A stretch of 64,000 bases of DNA from assembly GCF_032362555.1 (NCBI RefSeq), contig NC_083508.1, positions 5,671,001 through 5,735,000 of the forward strand, read 5' to 3'. The notes under the pieces are model-generated. The model saw nothing but the letters and a program-made list of their open reading frames with translations, was not told the origin of the DNA and did not search any database. The stretch's first letter is position 1. The number at the start of each line of letters is the position of its first letter. This DNA is from Amyelois transitella. Lineage: Eukaryota; Arthropoda; Insecta; Lepidoptera; Pyralidae. The position numbers were made by a program, and so were the translations under genes. This document shows, in pieces, positions 1 through 13,800 of the stretch.

Positions 1-165
1 GTTCATGTTTTGACTGGTAAAATTTACGTGACTACAATCGTCGCATATATTACTGTTACTTTTTTATCCATCAAATATTCCCTGGGATGTCTGCCTATTG
101 TACTTTACAAATTGTAGTTGTTACAATAAAGAATAAATAAATAATATCTTATTTTGATATTATAG

Positions 166-3100
166 GAGGAGCCACCCAGTAAGCCTCCAAAAGAGCCACC
201 TAAAAGTGCAAGCACCAATCCCTTTGGGAGCTCCGATGAAGAAGATGACGATGTCCCGCCTATTCCGACGAAATCCCAGCAAGAATCTAGTACACCTATG
301 TAGGTATTATCAGAGTACACGTATATAAAGATAACATACAGAGGCAAGATTATGACGAGGCCAATAACCCACTTGCAAACTTTTCCTTTGAAGTGGTAAT
401 GTTTAAGTACATCACATACCTACAACTAAATACTTTCATTGTTCTGATCATTGTTTACAGGAAACGCCTTATTGCAGTAAATCCATTTTGGTCTGATGGT
501 GAAGAACCTTCATCGGACGAAGAAGATACTCACATCAAAAAGTACTTACTTTATTTTTTTTAATTAAACGAATTCATATCAAACCTTCTCGGAAATCAAT
601 CAATTTCAACCTAATCTTTGTATTTTAACCGTAAGTTGAAAAATCCTGTCGAGAGTACCTTAATTCGAGAAGCTTGCATGAAAAATGTAATAATAACATA
701 AGCTAAAGTAGTATGCAAGGAACATTTGAAAAAAAAAAGGAGTACACTCACCCCTCCATACATACAACATTTTTAACTTATCAACTTTAAAATAAAGAGG
801 TGAAATTATATGTACTATTACTCAACTGCAGCGGCAAAATGTACAAATCCGCGATGACAACAAGCACTCCCAACTTGCCTGGCAGCGGCTTGCGGCGGAA
901 GAAACAGCGCGCGCCGCCGCCGCCCGCGCCGCTGCAGCCGCGCGCGGCGCCCGCCGCCTCCAACGACGACGTCGCCAGCATCTCCTCGCTCAGCTCCTAC
1001 AACTCTACGGCGCATTCCGATCAGGTTCTTCACTTTCTTTCTTTATTGTGGCAATATAACTTCTCCATGAGCTAATTTTATGCCAGTGTAGTTTTACTTT
1101 GTTTTCCTAAAACCTGATTGAGTTATCTTATAAAATTGTTTCAGAAATCCTTTGGTAAATCAACACCATTGCTGAAGAAAAAAAGATTAGCTCCTACTCC
1201 CGCTGACAGTGTGTCTACAGGCTCTGGTTACGAAGGGTCTATGGAGAAAGGTGTGGACACTTCGGGCACTCGAAATACGTCAATAGAAAGTAAGTAGTAC
1301 CTTATCATTAAAACCTAAAACACCTCCAAAAACCAATCATTGTAACAACAATTATCTATAAATAAATAAATGAATGAACTAATGAAAAAATAAAAATGTC
1401 AATATTTTCTTCTTTCTCTTTTAAAACGATTCAGAAGGAAATAATTTTTTCATTGAAACATTTTTTGTTTTAAGTTGGTGTTCCAGGTTGGATTTATATC
1501 AGTGTCCTTTGTTGTTCCTGATAATTTAGAAAAGATCACTCCAAATCTTCCCCTGTTTTATAAGATGACTAATAGAAGTACTGCGTCAATGATGCAATAC
1601 TCTACATATTCTATAATACTTTCCAACAAACAATTGTCTTAGGTATTCGCTAACAATACCGACGAAAAATACAAACTGGAAATACCAGATTCTTTGAGTG
1701 GTGTTATTGCGTGCTTTATAACTTGATAATAATACAGTGGTTAATAATAACCATTTTATCGCATTAATCTGATAATCATGAAGATACAAATGAATCATCC
1801 TTAAATTTTAACAGTTGTCATATTATCAAGTATATAAGTTGATACAAAAAATCTCCGGTGATGGGAATTTGTACAAATATATTATTAATTTGCACCTGCT
1901 TCAAAAATATCATCAGTCAAATTATGACAGAGAATTAGAGAACTTCTCTTTTGCCTATTCATAAAAGACGACTTAATATTACTCATATAATGTGTTTAAG
2001 TTAAGAGCAGCTGTCTGTATCCGTCTGTGGAATGCTCTTCCTGTTTACATACGAAAAGCCCAGACTATAAGCAGTTTCAAAGATCTGGTTAAGTCTCACT
2101 ATCTTTCTTCACACACATATTTGTAGGTTGAATTATATATTTAATTTGTAGAGATAAATATTGTAAGTTATTTATATTAGGTTTAGGTATATTTATGCTT
2201 TGTATTTTTATTTATTTTTGAGTACCTTTTTATTTTTTAGTTTCCTCCCACCCTAAGGTTGACTGGAGGAGATTTCGTTAGCGATAAGTCCGCCTTTGTT
2301 CCTCATTACCCGTGATTTTTTGTTTTTCTTTTTCTTATGGTGCATTAAAGAATGTATCTACCTATCTTTTAGCTCCCTCCATCTTAATAAAGATCAGGAA
2401 TAGGCAAGGCCAGAAAAAAATCTATTATATGAAGAATATAACAACAAAGACGACGCTTGACGACAGTTTAACTAGCTACGTGTGTCACTTCACTTTCACT
2501 ACATAACAAAACGAAGTCGCTTTACTCTGTCTGGGATCATAGCTATAAGTATAGGAAATGTTTGCTTAAATCTTTAAAATTACCCAACATATTTTGTTGC
2601 GGGTTCTTATAAAATAGATGAGTTTTATAGGATAGTTCAAGAGAGTACTCTAATTATAAAACACATTTTTACTCATAACATTTGCCATGTAGGTGCACGT
2701 AAAACGAAAGGACCAGCTCCTGGCTTGCCGCTGCCCGAACGAAGGGAAGTGAAGCTTCAGATGTCCTCCGAAGACCTTCAAGTGCAACTGGACATGTTGG
2801 AGACGCAACAGTTGGGCTTGGAGAGGCAGGGCGTGCTGATCGAACAGATGATACGGGATAAGTGTGAGGGTAAACATTCCTATCTGCACATTCTATATAT
2901 ACACTGTAACTAACACTATTTTAAGTTCTCTCATAACAAAGTACATTTGTATAGTAACCTTTACTCACATTATAATAAAGAGCTAAACTTTGTTCCTTTG
3001 ATTCATTGTTTGTTTGGCAGGGCTTCTTTTCAGAAAACGTTACTGAACCGACTACGAAAATTATTTCACCGTTAAAAAGGTTTATTATCTGCGGGCGTTA

Positions 3101-6100
3101 TAGGCTTTGTATGTACCAAGGACAAAGCCATGGCCAGCTAACGTGGGTTGCTAGAAGTTTACCAGTCAACAGCCTACTATAGCTCATATGCTCAATAAGT
3201 GGACTTAATGCTATAAGCATTAAATAAATAAAAAATATATACGGAACAATACAAGGGATTAATATTTCAATTCAATATATTTGCACTACATTTAATCGCA
3301 CCTTGTATTTAATCACATGTTTTCACCGCTTATCATACATATTGGTTCACATTTAGGATAAAGATATAATCCGCGCAAATTGCTTTTGTCTTGGAACTAT
3401 ATCGGGAGTTGATCGTTACGTCAGCCAAAACATATACTTGTATAAGTGACTGTATAGTCAGGATACAAATATGTTAATCATGAAGTTATTAATTTAATAT
3501 CAATCATTATCATAAGAGGTAGTGATAATCTTAATGATTTTTGCCTGATGATTGCAATGATATCTGATCATTATCTCAGTGGCAATCCAGTCAAGCATAA
3601 CCTGTTTGACTTGTGCCCAACACAATGTTTTAACAATCTAGAAATAAACGGAAAACCATATTATAATTAAATTTATATCGTTTTGTATTTGTACAATTTT
3701 AGAAATCTAGAAGCAAAAATCAGTATTAAACAACAATTTAATATTGCAATGTAAACACTGCATGTTTATTTTTTTAGAGGCTATGGATCTAGTTCGATAG
3801 TGTTATTTTACTTCTATAACAAAAAATAAGCTTAAGATGACTTACATACATACATATAGTTACGTCCATATTCCTTGCGGGGTAGACAAAACCCACAGTC
3901 TTGAAAAGACTGAAAGGTCACGTTCAGCTGTATGGCTTCATGATGGAATTGAGATTTAAATAGTTACAGGTTGCTAGCCCATCACTTGGAAGTTTATTGG
4001 CCTATCTCTTAGTCGCATTTTATTACTTCCATGGGAAAATAAAATAAAATTAAAAGAAACACAAAGATTAGCGACTGTGTGTGTCGTAAGAGTCGTTTGT
4101 CAATAATGTAGAATATTTGGGAATTAATGTAGACGTATATGAGGTTGTCATAGGGCTAATTTTACACCAAAACTAATTTAAGATTATTGATTGATATTTC
4201 ATGTCTATATGTTTGTATGCGCATAATTGAATCGCGTGTAAAAACTCACGCGAAAATTTTAGTATTCTATGTTATTTAATTTTGGTTTGGTCATCTCTGG
4301 CTCTGGTGACGGGCTAAAATTAGTGGTAAGGATTTTTATAAAATGTTTTGATTTAAAAAATAAATGTAGAGGACATAGTACAATTAAAAATTAGTCTTTA
4401 ATAATGTTTTTCTAGAAATTTATATAATATCAAAACCGACAGTGTTTTCGAATAATTGGTTTTATTTTATCTCATAATATTATGGAATCTACTTCACTTC
4501 AATGTTGGCACAAATATTTTGCTTCAAGAACGTTTGAGAAGCGACAAATGCCTATGTAGAATAAGGACAAGCTTTACAATATCACCTTGTAACAATAACG
4601 ATCATAAATTCTTCACGCGTAAATCACACCTCGGACAACAATTGAATAATAGTGATGAAATAATTTTGTTTACGACAGGCGACGACGCGGCTCCGGTGCC
4701 TCAAGAGGAAGTGGAAGATTTAGTGATACAACTGTGCGAATTGGTCAACGAGAAGAACGACCTCTTCAGAAAACAGACGGAACTCATGTATATGTGAGTC
4801 ATTTGTTTAATGAAATCCTATTCCACTCCCCAAATAGAATAAGAACGCCTTTAAATTTATTTATATTGTGTGACGAAGATCATTTACTTACTTACTTACT
4901 GCTGGTCATGTAGCGAAGCATGTAGTAAAAAACGTGACCTTCTTTTTTACTGGACTTAGTCTTGGTTACATCCTCAACTCTCTGGAGATAAACCCGCAGT
5001 GCATCTTTAAACGTGTTCCCCGTACGTCTGACCTCTGCAACTTAAGTAAGGAGACCTAACTCATAGTCCTACTCAAGTAATTTTATTGGAAATTAGTTTT
5101 ATGGTAATGCTGCGCTAGCTGTGCGGAGTTTCACAGAGAGACCGTGTGAGAACTCCTGCATTCGTGACAACCTTTATGTCCATGACATAGCAGACAAAAT
5201 ACAAGAGAGCCTTCTGGTCACGTTTTGCGGAAGCCTGCAGGCTATCTGGAGAACAAGTGTCCGCCGGCATCGCCGGGCCCGGGTAGAAGTTTAAAAAATC
5301 TAATTTTTTAATTTAAAACAGTTTCCGCTGTACGAGCCATTTACTTTCTATAGTCATATTTTTGTACTGGCTTTGTTCCAGGCGCATTTAGGCGCGACAT
5401 TTCAGGTCAACGCAAGTGTTAAAATATTTTGCTATTGACAGCTCCTGAGGCGCAGCGGTAGTGTGCTTGTCTCTGAGAAAAAAAACCCAGGGTTTGAATC
5501 CCGCCCATGGCATGCTGAAAAACTAACTTTTTATCATTATCCTGGGTGTTTAATGTTCATGATTCATTGCCCAATGTAATATTGTTAAGTCAGTATCCCA
5601 TAACGTAAGGCTCGAACTTACTTTGGGGCTAGCTCAATCGGTATGATTTATCTGGTTTAGATTTGTTGACTTTTCAGACGGCGACAACAAAGATTAGAAC
5701 AAGAACAAGCCGATATCGAGCACGAAATCAGAGTGATACAGTCGCGGCCAGCTGTTAATCGTATCGATGCTGATAAGGTATCTGTATTTACGTTATTTGA
5801 TTAATACCATGCGATACCCCAATGGACTTTTAATGATTGCCAATTTTGTCCAAACTGAAGTGCTAATTAATAGATAAGACTTCATACATTTATTTATTTA
5901 TTTTAAGATTGTCTCTTACAGAAATAATATTGCATTTTTTATACTAGCTTTACCCACAGCAAAGAAAGAGTCTTTGATAGTCTTTCTCATATTCCTGTAG
6001 TAACGTAACTGGTAGAATGGTACAGAATGATACAGACTTCAAAAAAATATTTTATCACGATATAAGAACTTTTATACCGATTGCATTTAATACCGAATAC

Positions 6101-6938
6101 ATATTTACTTTGTTTAGGCTCGCGAGGAACAATTGGTATCGCGACTGGTGGAGATCGTGCGCTTGAGAGACGAGTTAGTACAGCAGATCGACGCAGAGAG
6201 GCGCCGCGAACGACAAGAAGACCTCGCCATAGCTGCCTCTATCGCCAGCAAGAGAGGTTTGTATTGTACCATGTCTTAGTATGTAGGTAGTTATTGTGTA
6301 TGGCTTCATACATACATACATACATATTATCACGTCTATATCCCTTGCGGGTTAGACAGAGCCAACAGTCTTGAAAAGACTGATAGGCCACGTTCAGTTA
6401 TTTGGCTAAATGATAGAATTGAGATTCAAATAGTGACAGGTTGCTAGCCCATCGCCTAAAATAAATAATCTCAAGTTTGCAAGCCTATCCCATAGTCGCC
6501 TTTTACGACATCCTTGGGAAAGAGATGGAGTGGTCCTATTCTTTTTTGTATTGGTGCCGGGAACCACACGGCAATATGGCTTCATTATGATACAGAATTA
6601 GGGTCTATCTCTACTGGCGGCCATCATGCGCGTGGTGATGAGTTAGTTCAGCTAATAGACGCAGAAAGGCGGCTTAACCGATAAAAAAAAAATCTCAAGC
6701 ATTGCGTTCAATCGAGTAATTTATAAAGTTTCAATTCATCTCTTTAATTACAGCACAAAGAAATAGTGAATCCAACAGCTCATCAATAAAGTCTGCAGAC
6801 GCTGTTGTTTCGCCAAAGAAGAGTAAGGTAAAAGACAAAGTAAAAAAACAGTTGAAGAAAGCAAAACATACATTAATTTCGAAGAAAAAGGAAGACGCTG
6901 ATCGAAAGGAGGAAAAAGAAAAAAAATCTCCTAAGTGA
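166..6938 (+). CDS. MICAL-like: MICAL-like protein, C-terminal part with bMERB domain (5' end outside window)
   Basis: Exons 166-299, 461-541, 832-1024, 1145-1289, 2693-2869, 4679-4793, 5678-5777, 6118-6256 and 6754-6938; all junctions are GT-AG and phases close, giving 422 visible residues. Exons 1-2 carry two NPF motifs, each followed by an acidic stretch (TNPFGSSDEED and VNPFWSDGEE). In this family NPF motifs bind EHD ATPases. Exons 3-4 are Pro/Ser-rich and probably disordered. Exons 5-8 form one coiled-coil bMERB domain running from LPERREVKLQM to RRRERQEDLAIAAS, the module that binds Rab8/10/13/35-type GTPases in endosomal recycling. The last exon encodes a Lys-rich tail ending KKSPK. 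The segments ELMYM...QQRLEQEQADIEHEIR and ADKAREEQL fit MICAL-L better than EHBP1, and there is no CaaX box as in EHBP1. The N-terminal CH and LIM domains expected of MICAL-L would lie upstream. The G/C-rich exon 3 contrasts with its AT-rich surroundings. Confidence 0.88.
2003..2395 (+). mobile_element. 3' end remnant of a non-LTR retrotransposon (LINE)
   Basis: Sequence in MICAL-like intron 4. It includes a degraded reading frame like 'WNALPV..RKAQTI.SFKDLV', the phrase 'aaggttgactggaggagatt', 'gcgataagtccgcctttgt' and an end 'atggtgcattaaagaatgtatctacctatct'. The same order of motifs recurs at 8105-8460. This is the typical 3' end of lepidopteran CR1/Jockey-like LINEs. Family assignment is from memory and is not proven. 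Confidence 0.6.
3847..4040 (+). repeat. SINE-like interspersed repeat, family B, incomplete copy
   Basis: Starts with a CATA run and 'tacgtccatattccttgcgg', then 'gtagacaaaacccacagtcttgaaaagactg', 'aggttgctagcccatc' and 'cttccatggga'. The same ordered block recurs many times in this window (complete copies at 6305-6587 and 47229-47455). It lies in MICAL-like intron 5. Confidence 0.7.
4870..5430. other. Intron 6 of the MICAL-like gene, unassigned stretch
   Basis: No open frame, RNA gene or recognisable element is seen here. Around 5100-5290 the base composition is more GC-rich than the rest of the intron (for example 'gccggcatcgccgggcccgg'), which suggests an old insertion I cannot name. Confidence 0.4.
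5437..5660 (+). repeat. tRNA-derived SINE, family A, old copy
   Basis: The head 'gaggcgcagcggtagtgtgc' resembles a polymerase III A box and 'gggtttgaatcccg' resembles a B box. The body then follows the two younger copies at 42916-43181 and 43359-43618 ('ctcgaacttacttt', 'gctagctcaatcggtatgattt'). It is more diverged than those copies, so it is an older insertion. Confidence 0.7.
6305..6587 (+). repeat. SINE-like interspersed repeat, family B, near-complete copy
   Basis: Begins with CATACATACATA and 'atcacgtctatatccc'. It then has 'agccaacagtcttgaaaaga', 'agattcaaatagtgacaggt', 'cgccttttacgacatccttg' and ends 'gtgccgggaaccacacggc'. This order of blocks defines family B in the window. It lies in MICAL-like intron 8. 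Confidence 0.75.
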
Positions 6939-7939
6939 CTTTGACATAAATGGAAAATGATGGATTTTATCTTCAGTCTTTTTTTTTGCTAATATCGCTA
7001 AAATTTATTTATATGGAGAGAGAAGAACCTAATCGTTTGATCAGAGAATTTATTTTGTTTTAAAATATATTGTTCACTAGTTAGTTATTGAAATTCACGT
7101 AAAGAAATAATTTACACCGGAGGTCTGCCTCTGTCTGTCTCTCTTTTTGCTCTCCAATATCTAATCAAACGTATAAATTAAGCTAATCGGCTGCGAGTTG
7201 TGGTACTGAAAGTACTTAACAAAGACTGAAACATTCCACTAATAAAAATATTATTTCTTAATGAGTGTAGATTATAATGTCAGGTTGGTTAAAAGTTTAT
7301 TTTAATGTTATTCTGAAAACCTTTAAAAGGTGTCTCTTTCTTAAGTGACTGCAATTATAATTAGTATTTATAATAAAAATATGAAGGAAACGTGCCAGAA
7401 AATTTAGTATCATATTTTTTAAATGTACCACATGAATCTCACGCTTGTTGCGTTACATTAAAATCTTATGGTAAACATTACAAAAGCACGTACTTTGTTC
7501 ACATAATATATGAGTGTACAAACCTTGTCGTATTACTGACAGGTTTGATTAATCAGTGCGATTAGAATATACGCGAAGTTTTATTGATTTTATGTCAAAA
7601 AGAATAAAATAATTGTATAATATAATCTCTTTACGCTTAAAACCCTTTTTAATTTTTATTTTCAGTGTTATTTTATTATGGTTGTTTATTGGAAAATTTT
7701 ATGTAGAAAAAATGTATACAGAAGGGTCATTTACATTTAATAAATAACAAATTAATATGTGCACGCTGTTTATACATGATAATAGAAATGCACAATGTTA
7801 TGCTAATACATGCCTGAAACCATTTATTATTAATAGATTTATTTTATTTCGCGATTATTTTTATATTTTAAGAATTTTACATTAGCTAAAGTGTAACGAA
7901 AAAAGCATGGCAGTGATGTTTGTCACGTCACTGTAATAA

Positions 7940-8460
7940 ATAAAGCGCTCTCCTTGAGGTTGACTCGAAGAAATCCCTCTTAGGGTTAAGTCCACCATTG
8001 CGCATTATTGTTTTAGTCATACTATTTTTCATTCCATTGTGTTATGCGCCACCGGCGCCACCCGCAGTCTGCGTAGCACATCCAACACCAATTTTTACTT
8101 CCACTCTTTTACTGTACAAGCTGTCAGTCTATAGAATGCTCTCCCTGTCGATATCAGGAAAGCCCAGACTATTGATAGTTTCAAAAATCTCGTTAGGTTT
8201 CATTATCTTTCTACTCTACATGTATTTATGTGTATTTATGCATATTTTTATGTATTAGATATATATTCTGCGTGCATTATATTATGTTTAAACATTTATT
8301 TATCTTGCTCTGCGCCAACGCTAATCTCCTGTTTGGTTTCCTTCCACTCAAAGGTTGACTGGAAGAGATTGCATTAGCGATAAGTCCGCCTTTGTACCAT
8401 CTCTATCTGTTTTGTATGTTTTACTTTTATGGTGCAATAAAGAGTTTTATCTATCTATAT
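7940..8460 (+). mobile_element. LINE 3' end remnants, two adjacent pieces
   Basis: A short piece at about 7940-8005 ('ttgaggttgactcgaagaaa', 'ggttaagtccaccattgc') is followed by a longer piece at 8105-8460. The second contains a decayed C-terminal frame (NALPVDIRKAQTIDSFKNLV, interrupted), 'aaggttgactggaagagatt', 'gcgataagtccgcctttgta' and a tail 'ggtgcaataaagagttttat' followed by CTAT repeats. It is the same family as 2003-2395. Confidence 0.6.
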
Positions 8461-9926
8461 CTATTTAAGTATGGATGATATCCAGAACAACTAGATATTT
8501 TTAATTATAATTTCGGATCAAATACATTTTATACGCCATTTTTTATTGATAGGTAAAATATATTTTAAATATATTATAAAAAAATCTTATTTTATTTGTA
8601 TTTTGGGCTTTACTTTTTATTTTAAGCTTAAGAAAGATTTTGTTTGGTTTAATCCTATAAATTACACGAGAGTCTTATGATATTTCAGTTTTATGATTTC
8701 AAAAGAGAGATTGTAGCCGACCGTGATCTTCAACAGAGTATTAATTGATCATTATTATTATTTTTAATTTGTTTAATGTTAGAATGAATAGTTTTATAAG
8801 GTAATTGAAGAATTCAGTTTTCAATTTTCTTTATTAAAATGTTTTTAAAAATTGTATGATCACAACTGTATGTCGAAAAATGGGTATGTTCTTATTTCAC
8901 CAATCGCCAAAATTTTCATATAACGCAGTTTTTAATAATAAGTATAATATCAAGGATTATGATTGATTACAACAATTAAATAACTAATGAATACGAAATT
9001 CAGCAAAAAAAATCTATTGTTTGGGTAACCTAAATAAAAGTTGATGTCTTTTTCTTGGAAAATACATACCTACCTACATGTATACGCTATAGTCGTGAGT
9101 GCACATGAGAAACTAAAAATGTCTTAAGAATTACTTTTGCTGTTATCAATAAAATTATTTGAGAAATGTATTTAAAAAAAAATATGATAATGATTCCTTT
9201 ACTACGTAAAATTTTTTAATGAAATCGAATGTAAGTACCCTTTCGAACTGAATGCGAATTTACATCTTATGAAGATTAGACGGCGGAGGTGACTCATAAG
9301 ACTTATTATTTGTGATTACATAATGTTACATGTGTGTATGTCATACTCTAAAAACCTTTTTTATAGCTATATTGACCATTTATTGCGTAATTTATAGTAT
9401 TTATATAGCAAAAAGTCAAGTAAATACAATATTAATGTAGCTTTCAAATAAAAAGGAACTACAGTGGTTAAATATTATTTTATTTGGAGTCTTAATAAAA
9501 AAATGTTACCTATATAGGTAACAGACATTTTCAGTAAATTATAAGATCGTCGGCCATTATAATAAATCAATTGTAAAATATATAGGTACTTATCGATTTA
9601 AATATACTTATATTTTAGAAAAACAATAATACTCTCGTCTTTCGAATTTAATTTTACTTACACGTTTTTGTATTATGTACTAATGAATAAATGTTAAACA
9701 TAGTTTTTTTTTCCAAAAGTCGATTTACTGATGATTATTTATAAAATATGATTATATATGTACTAATTAAGTGCACTTAACACAAACCAGCACAAATTTA
9801 TATTAAACATACTATGACTTGATAGTCGTCGACTGTCGTTTTATTCCGTACTTCATCTCGACTTATGATTTATCTCATTAACTTGAACACAACTTTTTAA
9901 ACACAAAAATATGAAATACGACACAT

Positions 9927-9963
9927 TTTTTTTTCATAAAGCTATTTGCTTTATGAAAAAAAA
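9927..9963. repeat. Perfect short inverted repeat (16-bp arms, 5-nt loop)
   Basis: Arms 'ttttttttcataaagc' (9927-9942) and 'gctttatgaaaaaaaa' (9948-9963) flank the loop 'tattt'. It is purely a sequence observation. It may be a terminator-like fold or a relic of a miniature transposon. Confidence 0.8.
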
Positions 9964-10813
9964 TAAGTTAAATTTTGGGTGAATGTGTGTGTATATCGCG
10001 TCTTGTCTCGGTGTGAACTGACTATTGATAGTATTAATTGTGCAGTGAAATAAAGTGCTCTATATCACATTATCACACATATTTACAACCCATTTTAATT
10101 TGGTTTTTCTTTCATGGGATGAGTTTTCGCAATTTTACGAAAGACCCGGCAAAAATTGGTTTTCTGAAAAGTTATTTACGGATAATTTTTACCAATAACT
10201 TATGTATGATACAACAACAACTGCATTTTACCTGCACTAATTTTATTGTTATTAATTTTTAAATATTTTTTATAGACACACTTGTACCCAATAAGTACAA
10301 TAATAATTGCCAAAACATCACTATGAATAAATAGATTTTCATGCTATTTATTTAATACATTTATCACGTTTTTAATTATCTTATTATTTAGTAATTTGTA
10401 GTTTTTTTAGGATTTTCAAAATTATACAATAAAAATGTTGTAGTATTTTCAATTATTCTATCAATATACCTACCTACTTATTATCCTAGTGAGGCCAATA
10501 TTATTGTTTCGACTTTATTCCACAAAATGTAAACCAACAAAAATTGTAATACCAAAAGCCAACATAATAATGAGATAGATACGTTTGTAAAAGATAAAGT
10601 AAAAAAAAAGATGTTATTCCTGAATATAAAATAATTATAGCTACAAACTCTCTCACAAACTTAATATGCTTAGTAAGTTGCTTATTTATTGTCAAAAATG
10701 TTTGTATTTATAACTAAAGCAACAACTTTTGAGATGAAACTTAAGCTATTATAGATCTCTATACTTAACTAAATATAATTATACTATCTAAGTAAAAAGT
10801 AAATAAAATACTA

Positions 10814-13800
10814 TTAAGAAGCGTAAGTATTATCTATCTCGATTCTGAGGTTCGAGTGTTTTGATTTGGCAAGTCTGCCTCTTAAGTCATCTGAGGACTT
10901 GTGCTTCTTTGACTTCAAAATCTGTCTCAAATCACTCCTCGCACCGCCACTATTCTGCTTAGTTTCTAATCTTGACCACACACTTTCACTTCTTGTTTTA
11001 CTAGTTACTTTTTGTACTCTGCTCATAATATTATGATCAACACTGTCTGATGAAGAATCTTCACTGTAGTTATCATCTGCAACTGGGACTTTAATCCCTA
11101 GCCTAGATTGTACACTTTCTTTTTGCATCTGTCTCTTACTTGCTACTTGGTTCCTAAATTTATCTGATAAAATTGTTGATTCCCGAGGCACATAATTACT
11201 ACGACAATTTATCACTTCAATAGACAGAGGAGCAAACGTCTCCCTGTCTTCTGATGCTTCTCTAGAGAGTTGTACATGTTGTTTTTTTTTTATTTTGGAT
11301 TCTTCGTCGTCAGCATGCATTCTCATTCTGGGTGTTTTAGATTTACTCTTCCATTCTGAATCTGAATCACTATTTTCACATTCTTCAACATTGTGTGTTC
11401 GTTTCCCAAGTCGCATAGCGAGCTGCCTATTCTTTATTTGAATACTTTCACTATGTTCTTCCGAATCATCTTCATAAGCATGCTTAGGTGGCAATTTTCT
11501 GTGGAAAATTTCTTGGTGGTCATATACACCCCAAGATTTACAGAGGTCACCCCAGGGATTTTTACAAACAGAATCCATAGTTTGATCACAGTAAATATCA
11601 GACTGCTTGATTTCAGGTTTTTGTTTTGTTACTTTTTTATCACCATTTGTTGCAAATCTAATTAAAATGAAGTCTTGCTTTGGATGTGGAACTCCTTCCC
11701 TCCAATGGTGAGGTGATTTTTTAGCAAGCATATCTTTTATTTCTTCATTTTTAATTTCTCTAGAATGGACTAATATTGCTAATGCTGCTGATATATGATC
11801 CTGGCATACAACATTACCTGTAATGGAAAGGTTCAGGTTAAAAATAGTAATTAATCTATTAATTTCAGTGATAGCGCGAGTGATGATACACTCAGCAGAA
11901 TCATGCTATTTTGAGTGAGTCTTGTTCTTGAAACAAAAGCTGACAATGCCACTATAAATGCACAATGCAGGGCTTGGAAAACTGTACATTTATTCGAAAC
12001 GTTATCAACTTTTTACCTACAGAACAATTTGTTTCTTTAAACATTGAGTAGTAATTTTGAAAAACAAAACATGTAACGTTTTACAACTGGCCAGTACTAC
12101 ATGTGAAAAGTGGTTGGTAGGTACTATTTAATGTGTGGGCTTAATTGAATGACATAAAGCATGAAATGAAGCGATTGTTTACATAAATTTCAACATCCCG
12201 CCCACCAAGGACTTGTCCTTTAAAAAACAGTCTACAAGAACTTAAATTCACTCAAATCAAAAAGAAATATCTAAAGAAATAACCTAAGGAATATTTACAT
12301 ACGTATTCAGTTATATAGAAACAACGAGTGAATCACTAAGGCAGAAAACAAACTTTAATTAAAAAACATTTCAAAAATTTGTCCTTGCATTTTATGGTAA
12401 CTACACGAGTGATATTATCTTTGCCTAAAATAACAAAAGCGAGAAATGTGCAGCGAAGGTAAAATTGCTAACACTGAGAAAAACACCTCCACAAGCTTAT
12501 TAGGAGAAATATTCCTAAAGAATTGGAGTGCTACAAGAGAAATATAATCGATAAGACAACTGAAAGAAACAATAGCCGTAACGTTAGTCAAGGTCGAAAA
12601 CTTTAAACTGCTGGATGATAAAGATGAGGTTGTTATCAATAGAGACTAATTACATCATATTACGAAAGAGTTCTAGAAAAGACTTTACACCAGCAAAACT
12701 AGACCTGACCTGAATTCTGGCGAAGAACGACACGGGAGACGATAAAGTCCAAAATGTAGGCTCAGAGGATATACCTGATGTTCCTTCAAAGGAGATAGCG
12801 GTTGCACTTCGACATATGAAGAATCGACGCGGTCTCGGTGAAGATGGCGTCCTACAAGAGATGTTCAAGGCAGATTCTAAACTTCTACTGGAGACTTTGG
12901 CTATGCTCTTTACTAAGTGCATACTAGAAACCTAAGTCGCAGCATCGTGGAACAATGTTGTCATAACCCTTATACACAAAAAAAGGGGACATTAAGAAGC
13001 TAGACAACTACAGACCAAAAAGCCTTCTGTTTCGTCTATACAGAACATGTGATGGCAGATTTTTGGTCATGATTAATCGCTAATGACCACTCACACTCTT
13101 AAAACAAGTGCAATAAACACAGTAAACCATTAATGCACATTTTTATTGACTATGAAAAGCCATTTGACTCAATAGAGGACGATGTTCAGCATTACACTCC
13201 ACGGCCTGAAGGGCATTGATTGGATTTGCAGCAGAATGAAAGTGACCAACGTTGTGCGTAATACAGCCATGATAAGTGGTGTTGAGTTTGAGTGGACAAG
13301 AGCTGAGCACATTGCTCAGATGGAATCCAGCCGTTGGAGCAGGCCTTGCAGCCTAGTCCTTGAATGGAGACCAAGAGCTGATACCCGCGGCGCGCGCGCG
13401 AAAAGGCTGACCACCACAAAATGGGCTGATGACATCAGAAGCCACAGAAGCCATGATTGGATGACACGGGCAAAAGACCATCACCAACTGGAATGAAAGG
13501 GAAGGAAGAACTGACTATAGGAAATGCTTACATATATGATCATTATCATATAAGCCTCTTCTATAGCCAGTTCAACTATGAAAGGTGAAATGAAAAAAAA
13601 ATACTTGTTGTCCTAGTTCTAAGGAGTAGGTATATACATATTCATACATGTTGCTGTGTGCCATCCTCTGACCTTGATTAACTGAGTTGCGTTTTCATTC
13701 GAAGGAAATTTTGCAAACTGAACAATTTAAAACCATATTAAAACATTATTTTTAAATAACGTTTACAAGCCCTGGCACCATGATCATATAATTAGAGACT

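Larger units (their letters stand above)
6939..10813. other. Convergent spacer between MICAL-like and NCBP3
   Basis: AT-rich DNA without a credible coding exon. A canonical AATAAA at 7241-7246, about 300 nt past the MICAL-like stop, is a plausible polyadenylation signal. On the other side 'tttatt' at 10685-10690 reads AATAAA on the minus strand, about 125 nt past the NCBP3 stop. LINE tails lie at 7940-8460 and a hairpin at 9927-9963. The rest shows nothing specific. Confidence 0.6.

Noticed and set aside
166-6938. EHBP1 instead of MICAL-like for the first gene
   Set aside because: EHBP1 also has NPF and bMERB, but the bMERB wording is closer to MICAL-L and the C-terminus lacks a CaaX box.
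10038-10262. 74-codon frame in the MICAL-like/NCBP3 spacer
   Set aside because: AT-rich random frame with no similarity or gene signals.
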